Shown one piece after another: positions 31,927 to 41,404 of a DNA stretch of 46,857 bases. The stretch comes from Bacilli bacterium (GTDB lineage Bacteria; Bacillota_I; Bacilli_A; RFN20; CAG-826). How positions within the stretch are numbered: position 1 is the first letter of the stretch; every line of letters begins with the position of its first letter. The stretch is taken from NCBI GenBank assembly GCA_017445245.1, contig JAFSUM010000017.1, positions 1 through 46,857 of the forward strand, in the 5' to 3' direction. A program made the translations under genes and the position numbers. The notes under the pieces are model-generated. The model saw nothing but the letters and a program-made list of their open reading frames with translations, was not told the DNA's origin and did not search any database.

Positions 31927-34060
31927 AGCAGGCACCTCCAGTGGACCAGAGAGCGGAAGGATCGTTCGGGTCCGAAGTTTTCTTGTTGTAACCGATGGCG
32001 CAGGTCTCGGAGATGAGGCGCTGGGAACCGTCGGCGTTGAGGGCGCGAGCCTGATCCTGGGAGGTCAGGTATTCGATGTAGGTCGCCCAGGTGTCGTCGA
32101 AGGATTCGCGGTTGTCGATCTGCGATTTCGCGCGTTTGGACTTGATCCAGGTCTGGATCTGCTCTTCGGCGGATTTGGCGATTTCGTTGGTCGCGAAGAC
32201 GATGTTGTCTTCTTCGACGAGACGCTGGAAGAGATAGGTGTCCTTGTTGGAGTTGTAGGACTTGATCTTGCCGGTGAGGGTCTCGACGTTCTCCTTATAG
32301 GCCGTGTTGGTCGTGTGGAGCTGGTTGATGTAGGTGGTCTTGTCCGCGATGTCGTTGCCGACGCGATAGGTCGGGAAGTTGGTTTCGGTCGGACGGTAGA
32401 CGGTATAGAACTCGGAGAGCGAGTTGGAATTGCTGTTGCCCTTGAGCGCGCTGGCGTCGTATTCGGCGCGGGTCATGTTCTGAAGGGTCGTGGAGTAGTC
32501 GTCGTTGATGGTGACGATTTCTTCGAGGGCCGAACGGTCGATGACCATGAAGTGGACGCCTTCGTAGGAACCGGAGGATCCGCCGCGGACGGCGAGGACG
32601 ATCTGGCCCCTTTCGGTGGTGAGGACGTTGCTATCCTGACCGAGGATGGAGGCGGGGAGGACGGACTTGGTGTCACGGGCAAAGCCGGGGAGGGCAGCGT
32701 ATTCCGCCTTGAGGGCGCCGACGAAGTTCTCGGTGGTGAAGTTGTCGCCGGGCTTGAGCTCCTGGATCGAATTGTCGTTATAGGGGATCTCGTTCGGGAC
32801 GATGACCGCGACCTTGTGGTTGTTGAAGTACTTATTAAACAAGATGTTGCGCGGGAAGTAGGTCGAGGAACCGTTGTTGACTTGCCAGTTCATCTTGGTG
32901 GTCGTGCCATCGATGAGGAAGTCGTTTTTCGCGACTTCGTCCTTGGCCAAGGCGACGGCCGCGCCATAGGGGATACGTCCGATCTGGGAGCCGACGGTGC
33001 CGAAGTAGTTGCGGATGTAGTGCTCGCCATCGGAGAGGCCGGCGCTGATTTCTTCCGCAGTCTGTTCGGTCGACTTGTCGGTGTAGGTCGCGTCTTCGGA
33101 GAACTTGATCTTGTCGAGGAGGCGATAGCTCTTGCCGGAGTTGGCATGGGCGTTGATGGCCGCGGCATAGGGGTTCAGGCTGACGTTGGTATTGACCTGG
33201 TTATAGATGGACTCGTAGGCATAGATGCCGAACTTGAACTCGTTGATGAAGGAGTCCGCGGTGTCGCGGTCCATGACGGAGAGCTGGCCATACTTGGCGG
33301 CAGAGCCGGTGTCTTCGGAGTTCTGAAGGGCGATCGTTCCGAAATCGGTACGGGTGTTCGCCGCTTCGGCGGGGCTCGTCAGGTTCGCGCCGGCGAGAAG
33401 TTCGACGACCTGGCCGAGTTTGCGGGACTCGGATTCGGAAATCGTGGCTTGGGCGTGTTCGCCGTTGGTCGCCGAGGCGAATTTGACCAAGATGTGGGAG
33501 ACGGTGTAGGGCATCTGCTCGGTGAGATAGCCGTCGCTGCCGACGCCGTATTTGTCCGACGCGGTGAAGATACCGTCGCCATCGCGCATCTTTTCGACCA
33601 TTTCAGCGGCTTCGTATTCTTTCTCGAAGGCCGTCTTTTCGCGGGCGTACAGTTTGGCCTGGTAGAGTTCGGTGACATTCTCGCAGTTGTTGTTGGCGAG
33701 AAGCTTGGAGAACTCTTCCTGGTAGCTCGTGTTGTTCGTGTTGGCGTTCTTGGCCGCTTGGTCCTTGATATCCTGAACGTCCTTCTGGGCCTTTTCCTTC
33801 AATTCGGTGATGGAAGGGCTGCTTTCGAAGTGCTTGCGGATAAGGACTTCGTACACGCGGTCAAAGTCGGTGCTGGCAACACTGGTGGAATAATACGTAC
33901 CGAAGAGGTCCTTAGCAGTGATCTGCACGGTCTTGGCGGTCGTAGGATCCTTATATTCCAGCACTACGCCATCGGAATAGGTCACCTCGTTGCAGGCGGT
34001 CAGTCCGGCGATGCCGACGAGGGCGGTGACGATTCCGAGGGTGAGTTTGCTTCTTTTCAT
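31916..34060 (-). CDS. PrsA/SurA-like foldase lipoprotein (parvulin type)
   Basis: This 714-residue protein has a lipoprotein signal (KRSKLTLGIVTALVGIAGLTAC) and, near residues 188-200, PYTVSHILVKFAS, the first strand of a parvulin peptidyl-prolyl isomerase domain; TGSAAKYGQLSVMDRDTADSFINEF (about 256-280) fits its later part. PrsA of Bacillus is about 290 residues, so this is more than twice as long; the C-terminal 400 residues hold a second, weaker repeat of the same style (RGQIVLAVRGGSSGSYEGVHFMVI, about 480). It would help fold exported proteins outside the membrane. AGGAGG lies 12 bases from the ATG, longer than usual. Confidence 0.85.
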   Translation of the reverse strand: MKRSKLTLGIVTALVGIAGLTACNEVTYSDGVVLEYKDPTTAKTVQITAKDLFGTYYSTSVASTDFDRVYEVLIRKHFESSPSITELKEKAQKDVQDIKDQAAKNANTNNTSYQEEFSKLLANNNCENVTELYQAKLYAREKTAFEKEYEAAEMVEKMRDGDGIFTASDKYGVGSDGYLTEQMPYTVSHILVKFASATNGEHAQATISESESRKLGQVVELLAGANLTSPAEAANTRTDFGTIALQNSEDTGSAAKYGQLSVMDRDTADSFINEFKFGIYAYESIYNQVNTNVSLNPYAAAINAHANSGKSYRLLDKIKFSEDATYTDKSTEQTAEEISAGLSDGEHYIRNYFGTVGSQIGRIPYGAAVALAKDEVAKNDFLIDGTTTKMNWQVNNGSSTYFPRNILFNKYFNNHKVAVIVPNEIPYNDNSIQELKPGDNFTTENFVGALKAEYAALPGFARDTKSVLPASILGQDSNVLTTERGQIVLAVRGGSSGSYEGVHFMVIDRSALEEIVTINDDYSTTLQNMTRAEYDASALKGNSNSNSLSEFYTVYRPTETNFPTYRVGNDIADKTTYINQLHTTNTAYKENVETLTGKIKSYNSNKDTYLFQRLVEEDNIVFATNEIAKSAEEQIQTWIKSKRAKSQIDNRESFDDTWATYIEYLTSQDQARALNADGSQRLISETCAIGYNKKTSDPNDPSALWSTGGACYAK

Positions 34061-34083
34061 AAGTGACTCGTTCCTCCTTGCCT

Positions 34084-34097
34084 AAATACTAGTATTT
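34084..34097. promoter_or_regulatory. 14-base perfect palindrome upstream of the PrsA-like gene
   Basis: AAATACTAGTATTT is perfectly self-complementary and lies 24 bases upstream of the start codon at 34060, just before the AGGAGG. It covers the likely -10 region on the minus strand, so it may be an operator. Confidence 0.45.
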
Positions 34098-34183
34098 GAA
34101 CGTAGCGTTGAAATCATATACTTCGCGCCTTGCGTTAGCAATCAAAATTTGCGCGATGTGAAGCGCTTGCGAGAAAAAACACC

Positions 34184-34201
34184 TCAAAGATTAATCTTTG
34201 A
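34184..34201. promoter_or_regulatory. 18-base perfect palindrome between prsA-like gene and suf operon
   Basis: TCAAAGATTAATCTTTGA is a perfect 18-base palindrome, 19 bases upstream of the suf -35 box. It has no T-run of terminator type. It resembles a dimeric repressor site. It does not match the classic Fur box or the IscR type 1 site that I know. Confidence 0.5.
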
Positions 34202-34220
34202 AGAAAAATTATCATTCTGT

Positions 34221-34250
34221 TTGCCCACTCTTATGCAAAATGGGTAGAAT
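34221..34250 (+). promoter_or_regulatory. suf operon promoter
   Basis: TTGCCC (34221-34226) and TAGAAT (34245-34250) with an 18-base spacer; predicted +1 about 34257, leaving a 20-base leader with AAGGAGG (34263-34269) seven bases before the ATG. Confidence 0.6.
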
Positions 34251-34276
34251 TATCGCCGCTATAAGGAGGCTGGACC

Positions 34277-35092
34277 ATGGCGGAACTTCGCGTTGAAAAT
34301 CTGCATGTCAGCGTGCAGGGAAAAGAGATTCTCCGGGGTGTCAATTTGACCATGAACGAGGGCGAGACCATCGCTCTTGTCGGCCCGAACGGGCATGGTA
34401 AATCGACCCTTTTGTTCGCCATCATGGGCCATCCCAACTATGTTGTCACCGAAGGAAGCATCACGCTGGACGGGAAAGACGTCCTTTCTCTTTCCGTCGA
34501 TGAGCGTTCGCGTCTGGGTTTGTTCTTGGCCATGCAATCGCCTTCGGAAATCCCCGGCGTGAATTCCGCCGATTTCCTCAAGGCCGCGATGAATGCCAGA
34601 AGGGAAAAACCCATCCCGCTTTACGCTTTCTTTAGCTCCCTTCAAAAAGCCTACCGCGAAATGGGCATCCCTTTTGAGATGAGCAACCGTAATCTAAACG
34701 AAGGCTTCTCGGGTGGCGAGAAGAAGAAAAACGAGATTCTTCAACTCAAACTCCTCGAACCGCGTTTCGCCCTGCTCGACGAAATTGATTCCGGTTTGGA
34801 TGTTGATGCCATCGGGGTTGTCTCGAACGCCATCAAAGAAGAGCAAAAGAAAGGCCGCGGCTTCCTCGTGATCTCGCACTACGCCAGGCTCTATGATCTT
34901 ATCGAACCGAGCCGAGTGGCCGTTATGGTCAACGGGCGCATCGCCGTTGAAGGCGGACCCGAACTTGCCAAGAAGATCGATACCCAAGGTTACGAGTGGA
35001 TCAAAACCGAACTCGGAATCGAGATCGAAAAAGAAAAGGCGAGCGTGACTTCCATCGGAGTCTGCGGTGTCAAAGAGGCCATCAAAAAATAA
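34277..35092 (+). CDS. sufC: Fe-S cluster assembly ATPase SufC
   Basis: SufC is the ABC ATPase of the SufBCD scaffold. The 271 residues show Walker A VGPNGHGKSTLL (about 35-46), the signature region EGFSGGEKKKNEIL (about 145-158) and Walker B FALLDEIDSGLDVDA (about 165-179), where the ID of DEIDSGLD is typical of SufC. AAGGAGG precedes the start. sufD begins two bases after the stop. The C-terminal 20 residues are a little longer than usual. Confidence 0.95.
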   Translation: MAELRVENLHVSVQGKEILRGVNLTMNEGETIALVGPNGHGKSTLLFAIMGHPNYVVTEGSITLDGKDVLSLSVDERSRLGLFLAMQSPSEIPGVNSADFLKAAMNARREKPIPLYAFFSSLQKAYREMGIPFEMSNRNLNEGFSGGEKKKNEILQLKLLEPRFALLDEIDSGLDVDAIGVVSNAIKEEQKKGRGFLVISHYARLYDLIEPSRVAVMVNGRIAVEGGPELAKKIDTQGYEWIKTELGIEIEKEKASVTSIGVCGVKEAIKK

Positions 35093-35094
35093 AA

Positions 35095-35772
35095 ATGCTT
35101 ACCCTTGTCGATTCGGAAATCCGCGACCTCGAACTCGAGGTGAAGGAAGGCGAGAAACTCGACGTTCGCCTCGCTTCTTTCAAAGCGTTTCCGAACGTCA
35201 GAATCCACGTAAAAATCCAAAAAAATGGCATTTTTGACGGGTGTTTTGCAGATTTTTCTCTCGGTGAAGGCAAAGCCGTAATCGAGGTTGAACTCCTTGG
35301 AGAAGGCGCGAAAGCAAGCTGGCATTACGCCGGTATTTCCTCGCGTGATTCCCAAAAGACCGTTTCCGCTTCCATCACCCATAAAGCGCCCAATACGTTT
35401 GGACGCATCTACCAATATGGCATCGCGATGGACGAGGGTCGTCTTTCCTTTTTCGGGGCTTCCGAAATCGAGAAAGGAGCCTATGCTTCCGACACGGCCC
35501 AAAAAGAAAAGATTATCGTTTTCGATGCGGGGGCGGTCGGCAAATGCTCGCCTGCTTTAAACATCGATGAAAACGATGTCGTCGCCTCCCACTCGGCGGT
35601 CGTCGGCAAACTCCCTGAAGAGCATATGTTCTATTTGCTTTCCCGCGGAATTGAAAAACCCGTGGCTAAACGTCTGCTCGTCCTAAGTTATTTACGTCCC
35701 GTCCTCGAACACTTTGAGGGCGATCTTGCAGAGCGCATTTCCGCTCAAATCGAGGAGGGTTCCTTACGATGA
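35095..35772 (+). CDS. sufD: Short SufD, Fe-S scaffold subunit
   Basis: The 225-residue product keeps the SufBD core: GRIYQYGIAMDEGRLSFFGA (about 105-124), then ALNIDENDVVASHSAVVGKLPEEHMFYLLSRGI (about 157-189), the family's C-terminal signature (HGATVG...FYL.SRG). SufD in Firmicutes is usually over 400 residues; the N-terminal helical domain and part of the beta-helix are missing. The start 35095, two bases after sufC, is chosen because the longer frame only reads sufC out of frame. Gene order leaves no doubt about identity. It overlaps sufS by ATGA. Confidence 0.87.
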   Translation: MLTLVDSEIRDLELEVKEGEKLDVRLASFKAFPNVRIHVKIQKNGIFDGCFADFSLGEGKAVIEVELLGEGAKASWHYAGISSRDSQKTVSASITHKAPNTFGRIYQYGIAMDEGRLSFFGASEIEKGAYASDTAQKEKIIVFDAGAVGKCSPALNIDENDVVASHSAVVGKLPEEHMFYLLSRGIEKPVAKRLLVLSYLRPVLEHFEGDLAERISAQIEEGSLR

Positions 35773-36995
35773 TAGACCCCAAAATTCGCGACCGTTTTCC
35801 GATGCTGACATCGAACCAAATGATGCAGGGCCATCCCCTCATCTATTTGGATAACGCTTCGACGACCTTCAAACCCGATTGCGTCATCGAAGCCGAGAAT
35901 TTCTACAATTCTCTTCAAACCTCGAACTCTCACCGTGGCGATTACGATCTCTCTTATCTCGTCGATCAGCATGTGGCCGAATCCCGCGCGCTTGTCGCCT
36001 CCTTCATCAACGCCGATACGCGGGAAGTCATTTTCACTTCCGGCGCGACGGCCGCCCTAAATACGGTCGCCTTTGGATATGGTCTATCGACGTTAAAGCC
36101 TGGCGATGAGATTCTTCTCACCCTTGCCGAACACGCGTCCAACCTATTGCCTTGGTTCAAAGTGGCGAAGATGACGGGCGCCGTGATTCGTTATATCCCG
36201 TTAACGAAGGAAGGCAGGGTCACCGTTGAGGCGGCCAAACAGGCCATCGGCCCCAAGACCAAAATCGTTTCGATTGCCCAAGTCACGAACGTCCTTGGCT
36301 ATGAGGCTCCTGTTAAAGAAATCGCCGCATTGGTGCATGCCCAGGGTGGCGTCATTTGCGTGGACGGGGCCCAATCCGTTCCGCATATCAAAGTCGACGT
36401 CAAAGATCTCGATTGCGATTTCCTCGCTTTCTCTGGTCATAAGCTTTGCGCGCCTACGGGGACCGGCATCCTTTATGGCAAATACCATATTCTCGAAAAG
36501 ATGGAGCCTTTCGCTTTGGGCGGAGGCATGAACGTCAAGTTCTATCCTTCGGGCGAAATGGAACTCTTACCACCTCCGACTCGTTTTGAGGCCGGGACGA
36601 TTAATGTCGGCGGCATCTATGGTTTGGCCAAAGCCATCGAATTCATTCAAGGAGTCGGCATGGATAACATCGCCGAACATGACCGGATGCTAAAAGCCCG
36701 CGCCGTCGAAGGGCTTAAGAACTGCGACAAGATTACGATGTACAACGCGACTAGCGAAGCCGGCATCGTCGACTTCAACGTCAATGGCGTATTCGCCCAA
36801 GACGCGGGAACCTGGCTTAATAGCAAAGGTATTGCCTGCCGTTCGGGAAGTCATTGCGCCAAAATCTTGCACGAACACATCCACACGATCGCGACGGTTC
36901 GCGCTTCGTTCTATTTCTACAATACCGTCGAGGAAATCGACACTTTCGTCGATACCTTGGTTAAGGGAGGAGATTTTCTAGATGCCTACTTTTGA
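35769..36995 (+). CDS. sufS: Cysteine desulfurase SufS
   Basis: SufS takes sulfur from cysteine and passes it to SufU. The 408 residues match group II desulfurases: LIYLDNASTTFKP (about 24-36), VDGAQSVPHIKVDV (about 198-211), the PLP lysine in DFLAFSGHKLCAPTGTGILYG (Lys near 226), and active-site Cys in GIACRSGSHCAK (about 354-365). It overlaps sufU by 14 bases. Confidence 0.95.
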   Translation: MIDPKIRDRFPMLTSNQMMQGHPLIYLDNASTTFKPDCVIEAENFYNSLQTSNSHRGDYDLSYLVDQHVAESRALVASFINADTREVIFTSGATAALNTVAFGYGLSTLKPGDEILLTLAEHASNLLPWFKVAKMTGAVIRYIPLTKEGRVTVEAAKQAIGPKTKIVSIAQVTNVLGYEAPVKEIAALVHAQGGVICVDGAQSVPHIKVDVKDLDCDFLAFSGHKLCAPTGTGILYGKYHILEKMEPFALGGGMNVKFYPSGEMELLPPPTRFEAGTINVGGIYGLAKAIEFIQGVGMDNIAEHDRMLKARAVEGLKNCDKITMYNATSEAGIVDFNVNGVFAQDAGTWLNSKGIACRSGSHCAKILHEHIHTIATVRASFYFYNTVEEIDTFVDTLVKGGDFLDAYF

Positions 36996-37431
36996 ACTAA
37001 CCCCCGCGATGATGCGGGAAATCATCATGGACCATTATTCTTCTCCCCGTCATAAGTGTGACCCGGAACAAGAAGGATATGTGAGCCTACATAGCGCTTC
37101 CGTCAACTGCATCGATGATATCAACGTCTACCTGAAACTCGATGACAAAGGCATCGTCGAAGATGCACGTTGGAACGGAGTGGCCTGCGCTATCTCGACC
37201 GCCTCAAGCGATATCCTTTGTGATCTTCTCATCGGAAAGAACGAAAAGGACGCCCTTTATCTCAACGAACAATTCCACAAGATGCTTCATGAAGAGCCCT
37301 ACGATTCTTCCGTTTTGGAAGAGGCGATGGCTTTCATGAATACCAGCAAACAGGCGGCGCGCATTCACTGCGCGACCATCGGTTGGGACGCGATGGAACA
37401 GCTTTTGAAGGAGCACCGGCATGACAGATAA
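36982..37431 (+). CDS. sufU: SufU sulfurtransferase / Fe-S scaffold
   Basis: The 149-residue protein begins with [14 protein letters not shown], as IscU/SufU proteins do (I..H...PRN). Its three zinc/sulfur cysteines are visible: SVNCIDDI (near residue 41; usually NPxCGD, so Pro and Gly are replaced here), [14 protein letters not shown] (near 67) and [14 protein letters not shown] (near 129). The length fits SufU, which passes sulfur from SufS to SufB. It overlaps sufS and sufB, so it is made from the same message. Confidence 0.92.
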   Translation: MPTFELTPAMMREIIMDHYSSPRHKCDPEQEGYVSLHSASVNCIDDINVYLKLDDKGIVEDARWNGVACAISTASSDILCDLLIGKNEKDALYLNEQFHKMLHEEPYDSSVLEEAMAFMNTSKQAARIHCATIGWDAMEQLLKEHRHDR

Positions 37432-38812
37432 GACCTTCGAAGAAGAATACGCATACGGCTTTAAGGACGAAGACGTCTCGATTTTCGATACGGGCGTCGG
37501 CCTTAACGAAGAGGTCGTACGCGCGATTTCGAAGAGCAAAAACGAACCGGAATGGATGCTTGAATTCCGTCTGAAGGCCCTCCATACGTTCGAGAAGATG
37601 CCCGAACCGAACTTCGGGCCGAAACTCGACATGGATTATTCGAGCTACACCTATTTCACCCGTGTCTCCAACAAAGAGTCTTCCTCTTGGGACGAGGTTC
37701 CGGAGACGGTAAAGGAAACGTTTACGAAACTTGGCATCCCCGAGGCGGAGCAGAAATTCCTTTCCGGCGCATCGACCCAATACGAATCCGAAGTCGTCTA
37801 TCACAACATGCTCGAAGAGGTGAAAGAAAAGGGCGTCATCTTCCTTTCGACCGACATGGGGTTGAAACTATTCCCCGATATCTTTAGGAAATACTTCGGT
37901 ACGGTCATTCCGATCGCTGACTCGAAAACCTCGGCTCTTAATGGGGCTTGCTGGAGTGGTGGATCGTTTATCTATGTTCCCAAAGGCGTCAAATTGGAGA
38001 AGCCTTTGCAGAGTTATTTCCGTATTAATAACGAAAAGACCGGCCAATTCGAACGCACGCTTATCATTGCTGACGAAGGCGCGGACATCCATTATGTCGA
38101 GGGCTGCACGGCTCCGGCGTACTCGAAGGATTCCCTTCACGTTGGCGTCGTCGAAATCGTCGTTTGCAGAGGGGCTCACGTCCGTTATACGACCATTCAG
38201 AATTGGTCGACGAACATTCTAAACCTCGTTACGCAGCGTGCCTTGGTCGAAGAGGATGGCTTTATGGAGTGGGTCGACGGCAACATCGGTTCGAACACGA
38301 CCATGAAGTATCCGGCTTGTATCCTTAAAGGTGATAGGGCTCGCGGAGCGACCGTGACGATCGCCGTTGCAAACAAAGGGCAATACCAGGATTCAGGTGC
38401 CCGCATGATTCATCTTGGCAAGGATACCTCCTCTTCCATCGTTTCCAAATCGGTCGTCCATAATGGGGGAACCGCGAATTTCCGCGGAACCGTTCGTATG
38501 GGCAAAGAAGCGACGGGTGCGAAAGCCCATGTCGAATGCGATACCCTGATCCTCGATAAGAAGTCCCGTAGCGATACGATCCCCAAGAACGAAATCTTCA
38601 ATGACGATTCCTATATCGAGCACGAAGCGACCGTCTCCAAAATCAACGAAGAGCAACTCTTCTACCTTATGTCGCGCGGTCTCACGGAAGCCGAGGCGAC
38701 CCAGATGATCGTCATGGGCTTTATCGAACCCTTCGCGAAAGAACTCCCGATGGAATATGCCGTCGAATTGAACCAGCTCATCAAAATGGATATGAGCGGA
38801 TCCATCGGCTAA
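37421..38812 (+). CDS. sufB: Fe-S scaffold subunit SufB
   Basis: The 463 residues match SufB throughout: [19 protein letters not shown] (about 47-65), [22 protein letters not shown] (read from about 173), [21 protein letters not shown] (from about 226), and [22 protein letters not shown] (from about 403). The protein is the cluster-building member of SufBCD. AAGGAG lies seven bases before the ATG. Its stop codon overlaps the mnmG start (TAATG), so the suf operon runs directly into mnmG. Confidence 0.96.
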   Translation: MTDKTFEEEYAYGFKDEDVSIFDTGVGLNEEVVRAISKSKNEPEWMLEFRLKALHTFEKMPEPNFGPKLDMDYSSYTYFTRVSNKESSSWDEVPETVKETFTKLGIPEAEQKFLSGASTQYESEVVYHNMLEEVKEKGVIFLSTDMGLKLFPDIFRKYFGTVIPIADSKTSALNGACWSGGSFIYVPKGVKLEKPLQSYFRINNEKTGQFERTLIIADEGADIHYVEGCTAPAYSKDSLHVGVVEIVVCRGAHVRYTTIQNWSTNILNLVTQRALVEEDGFMEWVDGNIGSNTTMKYPACILKGDRARGATVTIAVANKGQYQDSGARMIHLGKDTSSSIVSKSVVHNGGTANFRGTVRMGKEATGAKAHVECDTLILDKKSRSDTIPKNEIFNDDSYIEHEATVSKINEEQLFYLMSRGLTEAEATQMIVMGFIEPFAKELPMEYAVELNQLIKMDMSGSIG

Positions 38813-40689
38813 TGAAAAATAGTTACGACGTCATCGTTATCGGTGGTGGTCACGCGGGAGTCGAGGCTGCGCATGCGGTGGCAAGACTTGGGCTGACCGC
38901 CTCTTTAATCACGCTTTCTATTGACAAAATTGCTAACATGCCTTGCAACCCTCATATCGGCGGTTCTGCCAAAGGGGTTGTCGTAAGGGAGGTAGATGCT
39001 CTTGGCGGCATTATGGGTATCGCATCCGACGCCCATCCTCTCCAAATTAAAATGCTAAATACGGGAAAGGGGCCTGGCGTGCAATGCCTCCGTTCCCAGC
39101 AGGATAAGAATCTTTATCCCGCGAAGATCCTTTCCTTGTTACGTGAGAATCCTAATATCGATATTCTCGAAGACGAGGTTCTTTCTCTTGTCGGGGAAGG
39201 CGGCCATATCGATGGTGTTCAAACCAAAAAGAACGGCTTTTTGCAATCGAAAGCCGTGATTTTATGCGCAGGAACCTACTTAAAAGCTCGTGTTTTTACA
39301 GGCTCGGAAGGGAAAGATGAGGGGCCCGATGGGGAACCTGCCTCGTTAACCCTTAGCGATGAATTACATCGCCTTGGTGTAGAGACCTGGCGGTTGAAGA
39401 CGGGCACACCTCCCCGCCTTCTCAAGTCTTCTATCGATTTTTCCAAAGCCGCGATCGAACCGGGCATGGATGGCGAACTCGCGTTCTCCTATTCGACTAC
39501 CGAATTCACCCCTCTTTCGAAACAGCAGCCCTGTTACCTGATCTATACGACGGATAAAACACTTGAAATCATTCGGGAGAACCTAGACTCTTCCGCTCTC
39601 TTTAACGGCACGATTTCTTCGGTGGGGCCTCGATATTGCCCTTCGATTGAATCGAAAGTCGTCCGCTTTGCGGATAAGCCCCGTCATCAGCTTTTCCTCG
39701 AACCAGAATACGAAGACGGGGAGTCGATTTATCTTCAAGGATTCTCCACGGCGATGCCAAAAGAGGTTCAAGAGGAGATGGTTCATTCTCTCCCTGGCCT
39801 TGAGCATGCCGTCTTACTCAAATACGCCTATCAAATCGAATATGATGCGGTCCGACCTGAAGAATTCGATTCCTGCTTGCGTCTAAAGAAGACCGATAAC
39901 CTTTATATCGCTGGCCAAGTCTGCGGGACGAGCGGTTATGAAGAGGCGGCCGGCTTAGGATTGATCGCCGGGGCCAATGCCGCGTTAAAACTATTAGGAA
40001 AAAATCCGTTAATCCTCAAACGGAACGAGTCCTATATCGGGGTTATGATTGACGATTTGGTAACAAAAGGAACGGATGAACCTTACCGCCTTCTTTCCTC
40101 GCGTGCCGAATACCGTTTATTGCTTCGACATGACAACGCGGACGAGCGCCTTTGCCCGATTGCGCATGAAGTTGGATTGCTTCCTGAAAGCGCCTATTCC
40201 CGTTATCTCGATAAGCAGGAACGCGTTGCTATGGCCTTGGAGTATCTAAAATCTAATCTTGTCGAGGACAGGGATGGCTTGAAAAAGGTCTTTGAGGAAA
40301 AGGGCCTTTCTTACGATGCCCGCGGTTATAAAGGGCTCGAATTGCTCAAACGTCCCGAGTTCCATTATAAGGATCTCTTGCCTTTGATGCCCGCTTTGGC
40401 GGAGTTTCGCCTGAACGAAGACGCAATTCTTTCTTTGGAGACCAAGGTCAAATTCGAAGGCTATCTCGTTAAACAAAAGAAAGACGCGGAAAATCTTTTA
40501 AAGCAAGAAAAGCTTCGCCTTCCCGAAGAACTTGATTACTTGCACATGGACGGCCTGCGTCTAGAGGCCAGACAAAAGCTTGCTGCCGTTCGCCCTTTGT
40601 CTATTGGACAAGCTTCGCGCATCAGCGGTGTCAATCCGGCCGACGTTTCGGTATTATTGTTAAACCTCAAGAAGATGGGAATTCTATGA
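38812..40689 (+). CDS. mnmG: tRNA uridine-5-carboxymethylaminomethyl modification enzyme MnmG (GidA)
   Basis: MnmG, with MnmE, modifies U34 of certain tRNAs using FAD and folate. The 625 residues match the family: FAD loop VIVIGGGHAGVEAAHAVARLG (from about 7), NMPCNPHIGGSAKG (about 43), GPGVQCLRSQQDK (about 87), LKTGTPPRL (about 195), and GQVCGTSGYEEAAGLGLIAG (about 366). No mnmE is present in the window. Its start overlaps sufB and its end overlaps rsmG (ATGA). Confidence 0.97.
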   Translation: MKNSYDVIVIGGGHAGVEAAHAVARLGLTASLITLSIDKIANMPCNPHIGGSAKGVVVREVDALGGIMGIASDAHPLQIKMLNTGKGPGVQCLRSQQDKNLYPAKILSLLRENPNIDILEDEVLSLVGEGGHIDGVQTKKNGFLQSKAVILCAGTYLKARVFTGSEGKDEGPDGEPASLTLSDELHRLGVETWRLKTGTPPRLLKSSIDFSKAAIEPGMDGELAFSYSTTEFTPLSKQQPCYLIYTTDKTLEIIRENLDSSALFNGTISSVGPRYCPSIESKVVRFADKPRHQLFLEPEYEDGESIYLQGFSTAMPKEVQEEMVHSLPGLEHAVLLKYAYQIEYDAVRPEEFDSCLRLKKTDNLYIAGQVCGTSGYEEAAGLGLIAGANAALKLLGKNPLILKRNESYIGVMIDDLVTKGTDEPYRLLSSRAEYRLLLRHDNADERLCPIAHEVGLLPESAYSRYLDKQERVAMALEYLKSNLVEDRDGLKKVFEEKGLSYDARGYKGLELLKRPEFHYKDLLPLMPALAEFRLNEDAILSLETKVKFEGYLVKQKKDAENLLKQEKLRLPEELDYLHMDGLRLEARQKLAAVRPLSIGQASRISGVNPADVSVLLLNLKKMGIL

Positions 40690-41384
40690 CGTATCAGCAA
40701 CTCGTGTCGTATCTATCCGAAAAGGGCCTCGCCGTATCCGAAAAGCAGTGCGAGGCGCTTTCGCGTTACGCGGCCTTGCTCAAAGAGTGGAACGAAAAGA
40801 TCAATCTGACTTCGATCGTCGAGGAACCCGAGGTGATCGAGAAGCATTTCCTCGATTCGGCTTTGGCCGCGGTCGATTATTCTTTCGCGGGCCGCAAAGT
40901 CATCGATATTGGTTCGGGTGCTGGCTTTCCCGGCGCCGTAATCGCCTTGTTGTTCCCGACTTCCTCGGTCACTCTTCTTGACGCGACGAAGAAAAAATTC
41001 CTTTTCCTTCAAGCCGTCAAAGACGACTTGCACCTTGAAAACCTCCATTTCCTTGCGGGAAGAGTCGAAGATTTGAAAGATCAACGCGAATCCTTCGATG
41101 TAGCGATCAGCCGCGGCTTTGCCGCGATGCGCGTTTTCGCCGAAGTCGGCGCCCCATTGATTTATGTCACGGGTACCCTGATCGCGATGAAGGGACCCAA
41201 TGGCGATGCCGAAATGGAAGAGGCGAAGAACATTTTAAAAAAGCTATCGCTCCGTCAGAAAAAGAAGAGCGAATTCGTTTTGCCTAGTGGAGATCGTCGC
41301 ATCGTCTACTATTTTGCAAAGGATGCGGCTACGCCCAAGCGTTTCCCGCGTCGCTGGGACGAGATTCAACGTAATAAAATCTGA
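40686..41384 (+). CDS. rsmG: 16S rRNA (guanine527-N7)-methyltransferase RsmG (GidB)
   Basis: The 232-residue protein has the Rossmann SAM-binding motif VIDIGSGAGFPGAVIALLFP (from about 74), preceded by the family's WNEKINLTSI (about 36-45) and HFLDSALA (about 58-65). Further on, FDVAISRGFAAM (about 137) fits the catalytic half. It overlaps mnmG by four bases, as in many Bacilli near oriC. Confidence 0.95.
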   Translation: MTYQQLVSYLSEKGLAVSEKQCEALSRYAALLKEWNEKINLTSIVEEPEVIEKHFLDSALAAVDYSFAGRKVIDIGSGAGFPGAVIALLFPTSSVTLLDATKKKFLFLQAVKDDLHLENLHFLAGRVEDLKDQRESFDVAISRGFAAMRVFAEVGAPLIYVTGTLIAMKGPNGDAEMEEAKNILKKLSLRQKKKSEFVLPSGDRRIVYYFAKDAATPKRFPRRWDEIQRNKI

Positions 41385-41404
41385 AGCGTGGAACCTTACG
41401 AATA

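Noticed and set aside
30238-34066. Plus-strand ORFs of 452 and 789 codons
   Set aside because: They are antisense to the two lipoprotein genes, whose signal peptides, lipoboxes and ribosome-binding sites are clear. The composition (Val, Gly, Asp and Arg rich) is typical of a mirror frame.
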